Part shown: piece after piece, positions 28,334 to 37,600 of the stretch
Layout: every line of letters begins with the position of its first letter
Numbering within the stretch: position 1 is the stretch's first letter
DNA from: Microcoleus vaginatus WJT46-NPBG5
Lineage (GTDB): Bacteria; Cyanobacteriota; Cyanobacteriia; Cyanobacteriales; Oscillatoriaceae
Length of the DNA: 64,000 bases
NCBI GenBank assembly: GCA_019359355.1
Contig: JAHHHM010000002.1
Location: forward strand, 62,001-126,000
Direction: 5' to 3'
Translations under genes and position numbers: made by a program
Notes under the pieces: generated by a model
Told to the model about the DNA's origin: nothing
Seen by the model: the letters and a program-made list of their open reading frames with translations, nothing else
Databases searched by the model: none

Positions 28334-29962
28334 TCAATCATCTTCTAAAATAAGCAATTGTTCATCCAGTTGTTTTAGTCGGCCTCGCACAATTTCTTCT
28401 GACAGAATTCGTGTGCGAATTGCTTCGTTGAGTGCTGCTTTCTCTGCTAGCAATAAACGCCGGCGTATAGCATCAAGTTTTCCAGTTTCACCACGGTTTT
28501 GATCAAACTCATCTGGGCGGCGATTGTAAATTTCCCGTAGCGATTTTTCCGCGCCGGCTACCCGCACTTGATAAGCTGAGCGCATCTCTTCATAAACAGA
28601 TTTCGGCAACACTCCTGACTTCAATAAGCTATCTAATTCATCTTGTGCTGCCTTCGCCGTAATTAACTGGGCTTGCAATTCTTCAATCTGCTGCTTTGCC
28701 TCTGAAAACTTAGATAAATTTAAGCGTTTTACTAACCAAGGCAAGCTTGAACCCTGCCCAACTAAAGACAGCAACACACAGCCGTAAATTATAGCGATAA
28801 GACCTTCGCGCCCTGGTAGTGTGGTGGGTAAGCTTAATGCCAAAGCCATTGAAAGCGAACCTTTGATATTACCTAAAAAGAGTAAATGTTGCCAGGGTAG
28901 GGGAATTGGGCGATCTATCCAACGAATCCCTGCCAGCAGCGGATAAACTGAGAGAATACGACCAGCTTGAAAAGCCAAAACAGCAAGTAAAACAGCCGGT
29001 AACGCGTTCCAGAGCGTTAGCAAGTCTATTTCTACACCAATCAGCACAAAAATAAAGGTGTTGACGCTAAAACTGGCATATTCCCAAAAGCTTAATAAGG
29101 TAATGCGAGTTGAAGCCGAAGTAGTACGAGAAAGCCCCAGATTCCCAAAAATTAATCCAGCCACAACGACTGCAACAGCACCGGAAACCCCAAGAGATTG
29201 ACCGACTTGAAAAGTTCCTAAGGCAACGGCAACTGTTAGTAAAAGACTACTTAGAGGATCATCTAAACGAGCAAATATAGGGATACTCAAATAACCTAGG
29301 ATTAACCCTATAATGATGCCGCCAATAGCGATAAATAAAAACGATTGAACTCCTTCTAGAAACGTCAATGAGCCGGTTGAATAGACTTGTAAAACCAGGT
29401 TAAACAAAACTAGGGCTGTGGCATCATTGAATAAGGTTTCTCCTTCAACAATTGTCGAAAGCCGTGAGGGGACAGGCATTTCTTTAAAGATGGCAATCAT
29501 TGAAACTGTATCCGTGTTTGCCAAAACGACTCCTAGAAGTAGCGCGGGTATCCAAGCGAGTCCGAGGGCAAATTTCAATAGAATGGCAATAATACCTGAT
29601 GAGAGGGCAGATCCAGGCACCGCTAGGAGGGCAATGGGTTTAAAGGTGCTGCGGAGACGGCTGATATCTGTATTGATGCCGGCTTCAAAAATTAAAATGG
29701 GCAGGAAAAGATTCAAAACTAGGGAAGGATCTAGTCCAGTACGGCGGGGTAGCAAATCGGTAACAGCTAAGCCGGCTAATACTAAACCCGTAACATAGGG
29801 AATACGAAACCGACGCGTTAGTAGGGCAACGCCAGTGGCACCCAGGAGCAAAATGATCAGAATAATGACTAATTCAGCAACTTTTTCCTGACTGTTGTTA
29901 ACTGCGCTATTAAGGGTTGCCAGGAGTAACTCTCCTAAATGGCATGGCATGAGTGGTGTCAC
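28334..29962 (-). CDS. CPA1-type Na+/H+ antiporter (NhaP family)
   Basis: This is a 542-residue inner-membrane antiporter with about 12 hydrophobic helices (residues ~30-400). It carries the signature NTDTVSM and the ion-binding motif EGETLFNDATALVLF with its Asn-Asp pair, typical of NhaP/NHE exchangers. The cytoplasmic tail (~410-542) is charged and helical, probably coiled coil, where regulators usually act. The final ~130 residues have no transport motif. It converges with the RCK/DUF3124 pair. Exact ion preference cannot be read from the sequence. Confidence 0.92.
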   Translation of the reverse strand: MTPLMPCHLGELLLATLNSAVNNSQEKVAELVIILIILLLGATGVALLTRRFRIPYVTGLVLAGLAVTDLLPRRTGLDPSLVLNLFLPILIFEAGINTDISRLRSTFKPIALLAVPGSALSSGIIAILLKFALGLAWIPALLLGVVLANTDTVSMIAIFKEMPVPSRLSTIVEGETLFNDATALVLFNLVLQVYSTGSLTFLEGVQSFLFIAIGGIIIGLILGYLSIPIFARLDDPLSSLLLTVAVALGTFQVGQSLGVSGAVAVVVAGLIFGNLGLSRTTSASTRITLLSFWEYASFSVNTFIFVLIGVEIDLLTLWNALPAVLLAVLAFQAGRILSVYPLLAGIRWIDRPIPLPWQHLLFLGNIKGSLSMALALSLPTTLPGREGLIAIIYGCVLLSLVGQGSSLPWLVKRLNLSKFSEAKQQIEELQAQLITAKAAQDELDSLLKSGVLPKSVYEEMRSAYQVRVAGAEKSLREIYNRRPDEFDQNRGETGKLDAIRRRLLLAEKAALNEAIRTRILSEEIVRGRLKQLDEQLLILEDD

Positions 29963-30112
29963 TTGAAATAAACTCCAAATGCTTTGTCAAGTTATAAATG
30001 AGTCTTTTTAAGTCTGTTTATAAATTGAATTACTCTAATTTTATAAACTTACCTTATATTTTTTTAAAAGCAATTATAATTCCTAACCTCAAAATAAAAG
30101 TAGAGCTTAGGG

Positions 30113-30457
30113 CTAAATATTAGCAAGAGCATCGGGTAATTTAAATTTACCATTTTCTTGAGGTTCAAAATCAATCACTTGAATAACAGCATCAAGATTT
30201 AACGGCCCATAAATATGAGGAAAATACTTATTGTCTACCGCTTCATATCGGATTTCAGGCTGAACTTTTTCTACTTGAATACAAAGGACTACTAAGTTCG
30301 TTTGATTAACAAAAAAGAGATTGGCCGTTTGGATAATTTGCTCAGGGGTTGAACAGTGGATAAAGCCTTCTGTCTCTAATGTTGAGCTGTAATAGAACCC
30401 TATAGGTTTTGCTTCTTCCCACTGTTGACGCTTTGTAATATGTAAAATTACACTCAC
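30113..30457 (-). CDS. DUF952 family protein
   Basis: This is a 114-residue soluble protein beginning at GTG with AAGGA about 12 bases upstream. The pattern ILHITKRQQWEEAK ... EGFIHCSTPEQI ... YEAVDNKYFPHIYGPLN is diagnostic of DUF952, a family distantly related to ADP-ribosyltransferase-like folds but without established activity. It stands alone between AT-rich spacers. Confidence 0.88.
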   Translation of the reverse strand: MSVILHITKRQQWEEAKPIGFYYSSTLETEGFIHCSTPEQIIQTANLFFVNQTNLVVLCIQVEKVQPEIRYEAVDNKYFPHIYGPLNLDAVIQVIDFEPQENGKFKLPDALANI

Positions 30458-30794
30458 TTCCTCGTCCTTAATTAGCCAATTGACAATTTTTTATAATACC
30501 AGAAAAATTTGATAAAGTGTTATTTAACTATTCAAAATTTTTAATTGAGTCGTCTTAGTTTTTATGATTTTTTCTATATCTAGCTTTTAAATGGGTTGCT
30601 CAGAATTTAAATGAGTGCTACGTGCTGGAATTGAAAAAATAAAAAAACATGGTTAAATTCTCTTTTTAAGCACACTTATCTGAATAAATTGTGAGCAATT
30701 TAAAAATTGAAACCGCGACATTGGCAGCTTTTACAATTTATCTAGCAGCTTTTTGATTTTGATTGCTCAAATCGTTGATAACACAAAGCAGTTT
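30458..30794. other. AT-rich spacer, no gene seen
   Basis: About 337 bases of AT-rich DNA with stop codons in all frames, lying between two minus-strand genes. It presumably holds the promoter of the DUF952 gene and the 3' end of the cupin transcript. I see no hairpin or repeat worth naming. Confidence 0.6.
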
Positions 30795-31250
30795 TTAACA
30801 GAAAGCCGGCACTGCTGTTCGACGCAAAACCCCTAAATCCTCTTCATCTAATTCCACCGGCACCCCACTGTGAATCAGTTCAGCAAAGTTTTCATTTGGC
30901 ACCATAATACACAAGGCATACAGTCGGCTTGAACCTGTATTTTCAATCAGATGGATACCCGTGGGTGGCACTAAAATACTATCGCCGGCACGAATTGGGA
31001 CGGTTTTCCCATCGCAACTTGCTTGTCCTTCTCCTTTGAGAATGAAAAACATTTCTGTGGCATACTGATGCCGGTTAGGAGGCGTTTTTCCGCCAACATC
31101 AAAGATTTCCACACATAAAGTCACAGAGAAATTTGCAGTTGTTGGCTCAAATACAATTGCTAAACGATTTGTGTCATTAGGACTAATGCGAAAGGCTTGA
31201 TAGTCCTTGGGAGACTTGACCACCGGAATCACGCAACGAGAGGCATCCAT
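30795..31250 (-). CDS. Cupin-domain protein
   Basis: This 151-residue single-domain cupin has metal-binding motif 1 at HQYATEMFFILKGEG (His, Glu) and motif 2 around GDSILVPPTGIHLIENTG (His). GGAG lies seven bases upstream of the ATG. Such proteins are dioxygenases, isomerases or binding proteins; no specific reaction can be assigned. It follows the isochorismatase-like gene by 67 bases on the same strand, so they probably form an operon and may act on the same small metabolite. Confidence 0.85.
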   Translation of the reverse strand: MDASRCVIPVVKSPKDYQAFRISPNDTNRLAIVFEPTTANFSVTLCVEIFDVGGKTPPNRHQYATEMFFILKGEGQASCDGKTVPIRAGDSILVPPTGIHLIENTGSSRLYALCIMVPNENFAELIHSGVPVELDEEDLGVLRRTAVPAFC

Positions 31251-31317
31251 CAGGGGTTTCTCCTGTGAAGAAAGAAGAATGAATAACTGATTTACTTTCT
31301 TTCTCGATTCTCAATCC

Positions 31318-32094
31318 TTAATTTTCAAGGGCATCGAAAATCCCTTGAGAATCTGTCACAAATCCGAAGCACTGCTTAACATTATAAAGGGTTGCTTGCA
31401 GGCAAAAGTCTGGGGACGTGGTGCCGACGCAATCTTTCACTAAAATACAGTCATAACCGAGGAAATTTGCATCTTGTAGGGTTGCCATGACACACTGATC
31501 CGCATTCACGCCGGCAAAGAATAAAGTGGTTTTTCCCAAGTTCCGTAAGATGCTATCTAAAGGCGTGTCCCAAAACCCGCTCATTCGATATTTATCCACT
31601 CGGATATCTTGAGGCAACGGTTCAAGTTCATCAACAACAGCGGCTGCCCAACTGCCGGCTTCTAATACTTTCGCACCATTAGTCGGCAACGGATCACCGA
31701 GTCCAACGCCATTGCCGGCAGGGTTATAAACATGACGTGAGGCAGCGCTAATATTTAACAAATCCGGTCGATTACCCCAATTAATCCATATCACAGGAAT
31801 GCCGGTTTTCCGCAGCGCCGGCAGCAGTGCTTGTAAAGGCTGAATGGGTGATCGTGCCGGCGTAACATCTACGCCAATATGCGCCAACCAACCGTCTGGA
31901 TGGCAAAAGTCATTCTGCATATCAATCACGAGAATGGCTGCTTTTGCCAAGTCTAGGCGTAATTTCTTCGTTTCTGTTACTAAATTAACCGAGTGCGGTG
32001 CCAAGGAAGGGCGTGTGATATCTGCGTTCACTTCATCAACCGCCCAAGCATTTGGCGGAACACCTAAAATGCGTAAATCAGGATTTATATTCAT
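31318..32094 (-). CDS. Isochorismatase-family cysteine hydrolase
   Basis: This is a 258-residue hydrolase with the family triad: Asp in LVIDMQNDFC, Lys in VDKYRMSGFWDTPLD and the nucleophile Cys in FFAGVNADQCVMATLQDA. The N-terminal ~50 residues are an extension before the core. The pattern is nearer to amidohydrolases such as RutB or biuret hydrolases than to isochorismatases of siderophore synthesis, because of the long N terminus and the ADQC elbow. The ATG at 32094 replaces a TTG two codons upstream. It is paired with the cupin gene. Confidence 0.85.
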   Translation of the reverse strand: MNINPDLRILGVPPNAWAVDEVNADITRPSLAPHSVNLVTETKKLRLDLAKAAILVIDMQNDFCHPDGWLAHIGVDVTPARSPIQPLQALLPALRKTGIPVIWINWGNRPDLLNISAASRHVYNPAGNGVGLGDPLPTNGAKVLEAGSWAAAVVDELEPLPQDIRVDKYRMSGFWDTPLDSILRNLGKTTLFFAGVNADQCVMATLQDANFLGYDCILVKDCVGTTSPDFCLQATLYNVKQCFGFVTDSQGIFDALEN

Positions 32095-32100
32095 AAGCAA

Positions 32101-32486
32101 GCCGGCTCATGCAAAATGTCTTTTAAGGGTTTTTGTAACTTTCTACATTTGTTGACATTTAGAAATAGAGGTTGCCTCCCTCATGATTTTTGCCCATAAG
32201 ACTCAGTAAAATACTGGCAATATGGCTGACATCTTTTAAGACATTAGCTTAGCTCACAATTTGGCAGTGAAGGCTAGAGAAGCGCCACTGATGAAACAAA
32301 ACTTATAAATATGGTCATAGCCGGGAAGACACGCGAATACAGATGTGCTTGACAGTTCTCTCTGTTGCATTGAAACAAATTGGGATTTTCCTGCCGATTA
32401 GAGCCGGTGCAGAGCTGTAAAATCGGCAAAGAGAATGGTATAAATAGTGTTGCACTGCCCCCCATCTATTTTTCTTGGAATATATA
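32101..32486. other. Divergent promoter region, no gene seen
   Basis: About 390 bases between the divergent isochorismatase and tyrA genes. It must contain promoters for both. A TTGACA occurs at 32351-32356 with no good -10 at the right distance. No RNA gene or repeat is evident, and short frames on the minus strand here lack coding character. Confidence 0.5.
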
Positions 32487-33572
32487 ATGACGAATAACAA
32501 ACTCGAACAAATCGACCAAAATCTAATTAAGCTATTAAAGGAAAGAATTTCGCTTTTAGCTGAATCCGAACGTCCTTCTCTAGAGGAACAACTGTCTCAA
32601 TCGAAACCCTTACTCGTCCAAGAAGGTGTTCCTGAATTTGTCTGGGAAAACGTCATTACAAGTTGCGCGGCTGCGCTTGCCACTGCCCCCTTATCTGCAA
32701 CAAACGTCACCCCGCGACGCGTGGTTGTGATTGGTGGGCGAGGTATGATGGGGCAATTTTTCACGCAGCAGCTAACCGCAGCAGGACATCAAGTTAAAAG
32801 TTTAGGGCGCAATGACTGGAATCAGGCGGAGAACCTGCTAGGTGATGCAGAACTTGTTTTGGTCTGCGTTCCGATTGAACGGACATTAGAAATAATTGAG
32901 CAAACTGCTAAATATCTTTCACCGACTGCTGTGTTGGCTGATATTACCAGCATAAAAACGCCCTTTGTGCAAGCGATGCTGAAGCACCATAGTGGGCCGG
33001 TTGTGGGCTTACATCCGATGTTTGGCCCCGGTGTTAAATCATTTTTATCTCAAACGGTTGTTGCTTGTCCGGGGCGCGGCGAAGCAGCATTTCAATGGCT
33101 TTTAGAGTTAATTAAAAGCCTGGGCAGTAACTTAATTGTCTGTCCCGCTGAAGAACATGATCAAATGATGATTGCGGTACAGGCGATTCGGCACTTTTCC
33201 ACCTTTAGCTTGGGTGTTTTCTTAGCAGAAGAAGGTGTTGATATTACTCGTAGTTTAGAATTTTCCAGCCCGATTTACCGCTTGGGAATTAATTTAGTCA
33301 GCCGGCTTTTTGCTCAGGATGCGTCACTGTATGTAGACATTATGCTGGCAACAGAAGAACGCTGTGAAGCGATCGCAAGGCTAGCAGCTACCATCAGCCG
33401 GCTGGCAAATTTAGTCACAGAAAAAGATCGCGATGCCTTGCTTGCTCAATTTGAGCAGGTTCACAGTGTTTATCGAGAAGAAGCTGATCGCGCCATGCGA
33501 GAAAGCAACCACGTTCTGAATGCTTTGAGTGCGATCATTGCTGCCGGCGAGGTTGAACAAGGCAAGTATTAA
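32487..33572 (+). CDS. tyrA: Fused chorismate mutase/prephenate dehydrogenase (T-protein type), mutase domain reduced
   Basis: This is a 361-residue protein resembling the E. coli T-protein. Residues ~4-75 look like an AroQ chorismate-mutase helix (LEQIDQNLIKLLKERISLLAES). They are too short, and the segments that should carry the E. coli Lys39 and Arg51/Glu52 equivalents are missing, so mutase activity is doubtful. Residues ~85-361 are a complete prephenate dehydrogenase: NAD loop VIGGRGMMGQFF, catalytic-His segment GLHPMFGPG, and EEHDQMMIAVQAIRHFSTF. It would give 4-hydroxyphenylpyruvate for tyrosine or derived metabolites. Most cyanobacteria use a shorter arogenate dehydrogenase, so this may be a second, acquired enzyme. 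The ATG at 32487 is preferred over a TTG four codons earlier. Confidence 0.88.
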   Translation: MTNNKLEQIDQNLIKLLKERISLLAESERPSLEEQLSQSKPLLVQEGVPEFVWENVITSCAAALATAPLSATNVTPRRVVVIGGRGMMGQFFTQQLTAAGHQVKSLGRNDWNQAENLLGDAELVLVCVPIERTLEIIEQTAKYLSPTAVLADITSIKTPFVQAMLKHHSGPVVGLHPMFGPGVKSFLSQTVVACPGRGEAAFQWLLELIKSLGSNLIVCPAEEHDQMMIAVQAIRHFSTFSLGVFLAEEGVDITRSLEFSSPIYRLGINLVSRLFAQDASLYVDIMLATEERCEAIARLAATISRLANLVTEKDRDALLAQFEQVHSVYREEADRAMRESNHVLNALSAIIAAGEVEQGKY

Positions 33573-34641
33573 TTATTCAACACAACTTTATTGTTGAGGT
33601 GGCTAATTGCTAAAAAGTGCCAATTATTCCAAGCAATAGCTGCTCAACTTTACGACTAACGTTTTTTGATTGAGCAGCGTTTTGACAGAGGCAAGCACTC
33701 CCCACAGCCTCTCTCTGGTAGACACAGTGCTACGGATTAGAACTCGCAGTCTCGTACTTTTGAGAATGATAACAGTTTTTAAACTAGAGGTCTAACTCTC
33801 CCTCTTGCCGAACGTAAAATTTTATTAATTCCTTAAAAAGCCTACCCTGTGCGTGTATAGCGGCGTCGAGTGCGGCTAATCTTTAAATTCCCAATTTTGT
33901 CTTTAAACAAACTTTAAGTGCTTGAGTGGTAGAAAATCTATCTTTAGGGGTAGAGTAAATATGTATAAAGGTAGATGCCAATGGGTTAACTCTTTTTTAA
34001 CCGGCCATGAGGCGGTTAAACCTCAATCTGTAGGCGTAGCTGCTACCTAGGCAACTGTGTAGCAGTGGCCTCAATCCGCTCCACGAGTATACCCAACCCG
34101 CTTTCGCTTCTATCAGCCGGCTCTCATGCATTTCCACTAATTGTGCCAGTTGTCTGTCAGCCGTTTAATTGCTCTAATACAGGAGAACTTTGAGAGTGAA
34201 TTGCTCCCACCTACGCTCAACCTCAGCTCAGAGCTTTATCGAGCTGCTGCCAGCAGACAACGCGCCGGTTGCAACAGCAGCAAACAAGTTCTAAGTATTT
34301 ACCCCTTGTCAACTTCTGCGGCAAACAAGTTTTTAAGTAGTTACCCCGTGGAAAATTAAGTGATTACCCTTGAATATTAGGGTAATCACTTAATCAGAAA
34401 TTTTATAAATTAGGTGCCTTTGAACTAGCACTTTAACTGCGAAAAAATTCTTGGCTTCATGGCGGCTGACAAATCGTTCAATTGAGGCTCGGCATTAAGA
34501 GCCTGAATTTGCCATGTTTATTTTCTTATAGCAACACCTATTGTCTGGTGAGTGCGTTGATTTTGCGTGCTCATAAACGCCCTCGAAAAAGTTTTATCCG
34601 CGAAACGCATCCCGAAAAAACACTTAAAAGGATACCTTACC
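33573..34641. other. Long leader/spacer before the giant gene
   Basis: A 1.07-kb region without a convincing gene. A 72-codon frame at 34141-34359 starts with TTG and has no ribosome-binding site or recognisable content. Features seen are three variants of AAGTxxTTACCC (near 34296, 34337, 34359) and the long hairpin at 34355-34394. The gene promoter and a regulatory leader are expected here, but no consensus promoter stands out. Confidence 0.5.
34355..34394 (+). promoter_or_regulatory. Perfect 16-bp stem-loop upstream of the giant gene
   Basis: ATTAAGTGATTACCCT (34355-34370) is perfectly complementary to 34379-34394 around an eight-base loop, about 250 bases before the start codon. No T run follows directly. 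The left arm repeats an AAGTxxTTACCC motif seen twice just upstream, so the stem may be a regulatory or recombination product rather than a simple terminator. Confidence 0.5.
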
Positions 34642-37600
34642 GTGAACAAGCAAATTATTTTCATTGACTCCTCGGTTGAAAACTATCAAAACCTGATTCA
34701 AGGAGCCGATGCAAACGCAGAAATTGTTGTTTTGGATGCGAACCGCAGTGGTATTGTTCAGATTAGTGAAACGCTGCTACAGCAACAAGACGTTGAAGCG
34801 GTGCATATTGTTTCCCACGGCAGCGCCGGCAGTTTGCAAGTCGGAAACAAAACCCTCAACAACAGCAACCTCGAAATCTATGCCACCGAGATAGAAAAAT
34901 GGCGGAATGCGCTAACAGAAAATGTAGATATATTGCTTTATGGGTGTGAGGTAGCCGCAGGTCAGGTGGGTCAGGCATTTGTGCGGGCTTTAAGTCAGTT
35001 GAGTGGGGCAAAAGTAGCAGCTTCAACTAACCTGACAGGGAACAGCACTCTCGGTGGTGATTGGAATCTGGAGTTCAGCACAGGGCTGATTAAAACTCCT
35101 TTAGCATTTAATTCAAGCACTCTGGCATCTTACAACAGTGTCCTCAACACTAACCTCTTGACTAACCCCGGTGGAGAAGCAGGGGATATGTCTGGTTGGA
35201 ACATCCTTGAAAATGGTGGGAATGGATGGGCTGTATGGAACGATCCAAATATAAGTTATGAGGCTAACCACACCTTCGTTACTTCTTACGCGTGGGGAAA
35301 GCGTTCTCAGACGGTTGACCTAGTTGCCAAAGGCTATTCCACTGATGTTCTAGATCAGGCTCCTACAATCAACATTTCAGAGTGGTTTCGGGGGATTGGA
35401 AATAATAGCGCTGATAAGGCTTATCTCAATGTACAACTACGCGGTGCTAGTGGGAATGTTATTGCTTCCTTCAACAGTGGCGAACTCACAGCTAACAGCA
35501 ACTGGCAACAAATTTCCCACACCTTCGCTAACTATGGTGCTGGTGTGCGATCCGTCTACTGGGAGGATGGTGGCAAGGATGCCGAGTATTGGGCAGGTCA
35601 CTATGGTAGCCAACTTGACGGAGCATCACTAACCCTCACTGTTCCCGACTCCCCCCCTACAGCCACCACTTTCAGCCCCGCAGACGAGGCCGGCAATATT
35701 GCAGTGGGCGCTAACTTGGAGGTTCAGTTCAGCGAAGCAGTTGCCAAAGGCATCGGCAATATTGTCATCAAGAAAGTTGCCGACAACTCAGTTGTCGAAA
35801 CCATTGATGTTACAGGAGCAAATGTTACCGTCAGCGGTTCAACCCTGACCATCAATCCAACTAATGACTTAGTTGATGGCAGTCAATATTATGTAGAAAT
35901 TGCTGCCGGGGCAATTAAAGACCTGGCCGGCAACAACCATGCCGGCATCACAGGTGCAACCACCTGGAACTTCACAACCGCTGACACCACCGCCCCAAAT
36001 GCCCCGGTTATTACCGACATTACCAGCGACACCGGCACAGCTGGGGACGGGATCACCAATGACAGCACCCTCATTTTTGCCGGCACTGCCGAAGCCAACA
36101 CCACTGTCACCCTTTACAAAGACGGCACCTCCATCGGCACTGCCCCTGTCAACGCTTCCGGCACCTGGACACTTGACTACACCGGCACTACCCTAGCAGA
36201 CGGCAACTATAGCTTCACTGCCACCGCTACTGACGCGGCTAACAATACCAGCAGCGCCTCTGTTGCCAAAAACGTCGCCATTGACGCGAGCGCCCCTACA
36301 GTCACCCTTAACCAAGATTTGGGCCAGCCAGACCCCACCGCCGGCTCAACCGTTAACTTTGCCGTTGCCTTTTCCGAATCCGTCACGGGCTTTGACAGCA
36401 GCGACATCACAATAGGAGGTACGGCTGGGGCTACTACTGCCAACGTCACGCCGGTGGGAACCGATGGCAAAACCTACAACGTTGCCGTCACAGGCATGAC
36501 TGGCCCTGGAACTGTCACGGCTACCGTTAATGCCGGTGCTGCAACCGATGCGGCGGGCAATACTTCTGCCATCAGCACCAGTACAGACAACCAAGTCACT
36601 TACGACAACACCATACCTACCGTCACTGGCATTACCCGTGCGGATGCCGACCCCTCTAATGCCGCCACAGTTAACTACAGCGTCAGCTTCAGCGAAAATG
36701 TTACTGGACTTGACGCAACAGACTTTACGGTTTCTGGCACGGCAACAGGATCTGCTGTTACTGGCGTCACCGGCAGCGGCAATACTTACACAGTCAGCGT
36801 CAACACAGGCACCGGCGACGGCACCGTACAGCTCAACCTCAGCGATGACGACAGTATTGTCAATAGCTTGAACGTCCCCTTGGGCGGCGCAGGAACCGGC
36901 AACGGCAGTGCCACCGGACAAATTTACACCCTCGACAAAACCGGCGCGACGGTGACTTCTCTCAGCTCAACCTTGGCTGATGGTAAGTACGGCATCGCTC
37001 AAGTCATTCCCATCACCGTTACTTTCAATGAAGCGGTTAACGTTACCGGCACCCCCCAACTCAGTTTAAATACGGGTGGCACGGCAAGTTATGCTTCTGG
37101 CAGTGGCACGAATGCACTCACCTTTAACTACACAGTCGCTGCCGGTCAGGTGACGGCAGACTTAGATTCTGCGTCTGCTGCGGCACTTTCCCTCAACGGC
37201 GGCACCATTAAAGATGCGGCAAATAACGATGCGACTTTGACCTTGCCGGCGTCGGGAGCGAGTTCTTCCCTAGGGTTCAATAAAAATATTGCCATTGATA
37301 CCCAGGCTCCCACCGTCGCCTTGACTTCGACGGCGACAAATGCAATCAATGGGCCGTTTACTGTCACTGCCACCTTTAATGAAGATGTCACGGGATTTGA
37401 TACTAGCGATATTGCTCTGACAAACGCGACAGCGAGCAACCTCACTGTAGTTGACCCCAAAACCTACACCTTCACGGTCACTCCTACGGCTTACGGGACG
37501 GTAACTGTCGGCGTGCCGGCAGGGGTAGCACATGATGCGAACGTTAATACCAACCTTAGCCTCGCCTCTAACACCCTCAACCACACGTTTGACAATGTTG

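Noticed and set aside
30795-33572. Cupin, isochorismatase and tyrA considered as a natural-product cluster
   Set aside because: The hydrolase and cupin are divergent from tyrA, and no synthetase, transporter or tailoring enzyme accompanies them.
33715-33790. tRNA-like stretch considered in the leader of the giant gene
   Set aside because: No cloverleaf with correct acceptor and T arms could be built. The sequence has no GTTCGAAT-type T loop.
34141-34359. A 72-codon frame (TTG start) in the leader of the giant gene
   Set aside because: No ribosome-binding site and no recognisable composition; the end overlaps the repeated TTACCC motifs and the hairpin.
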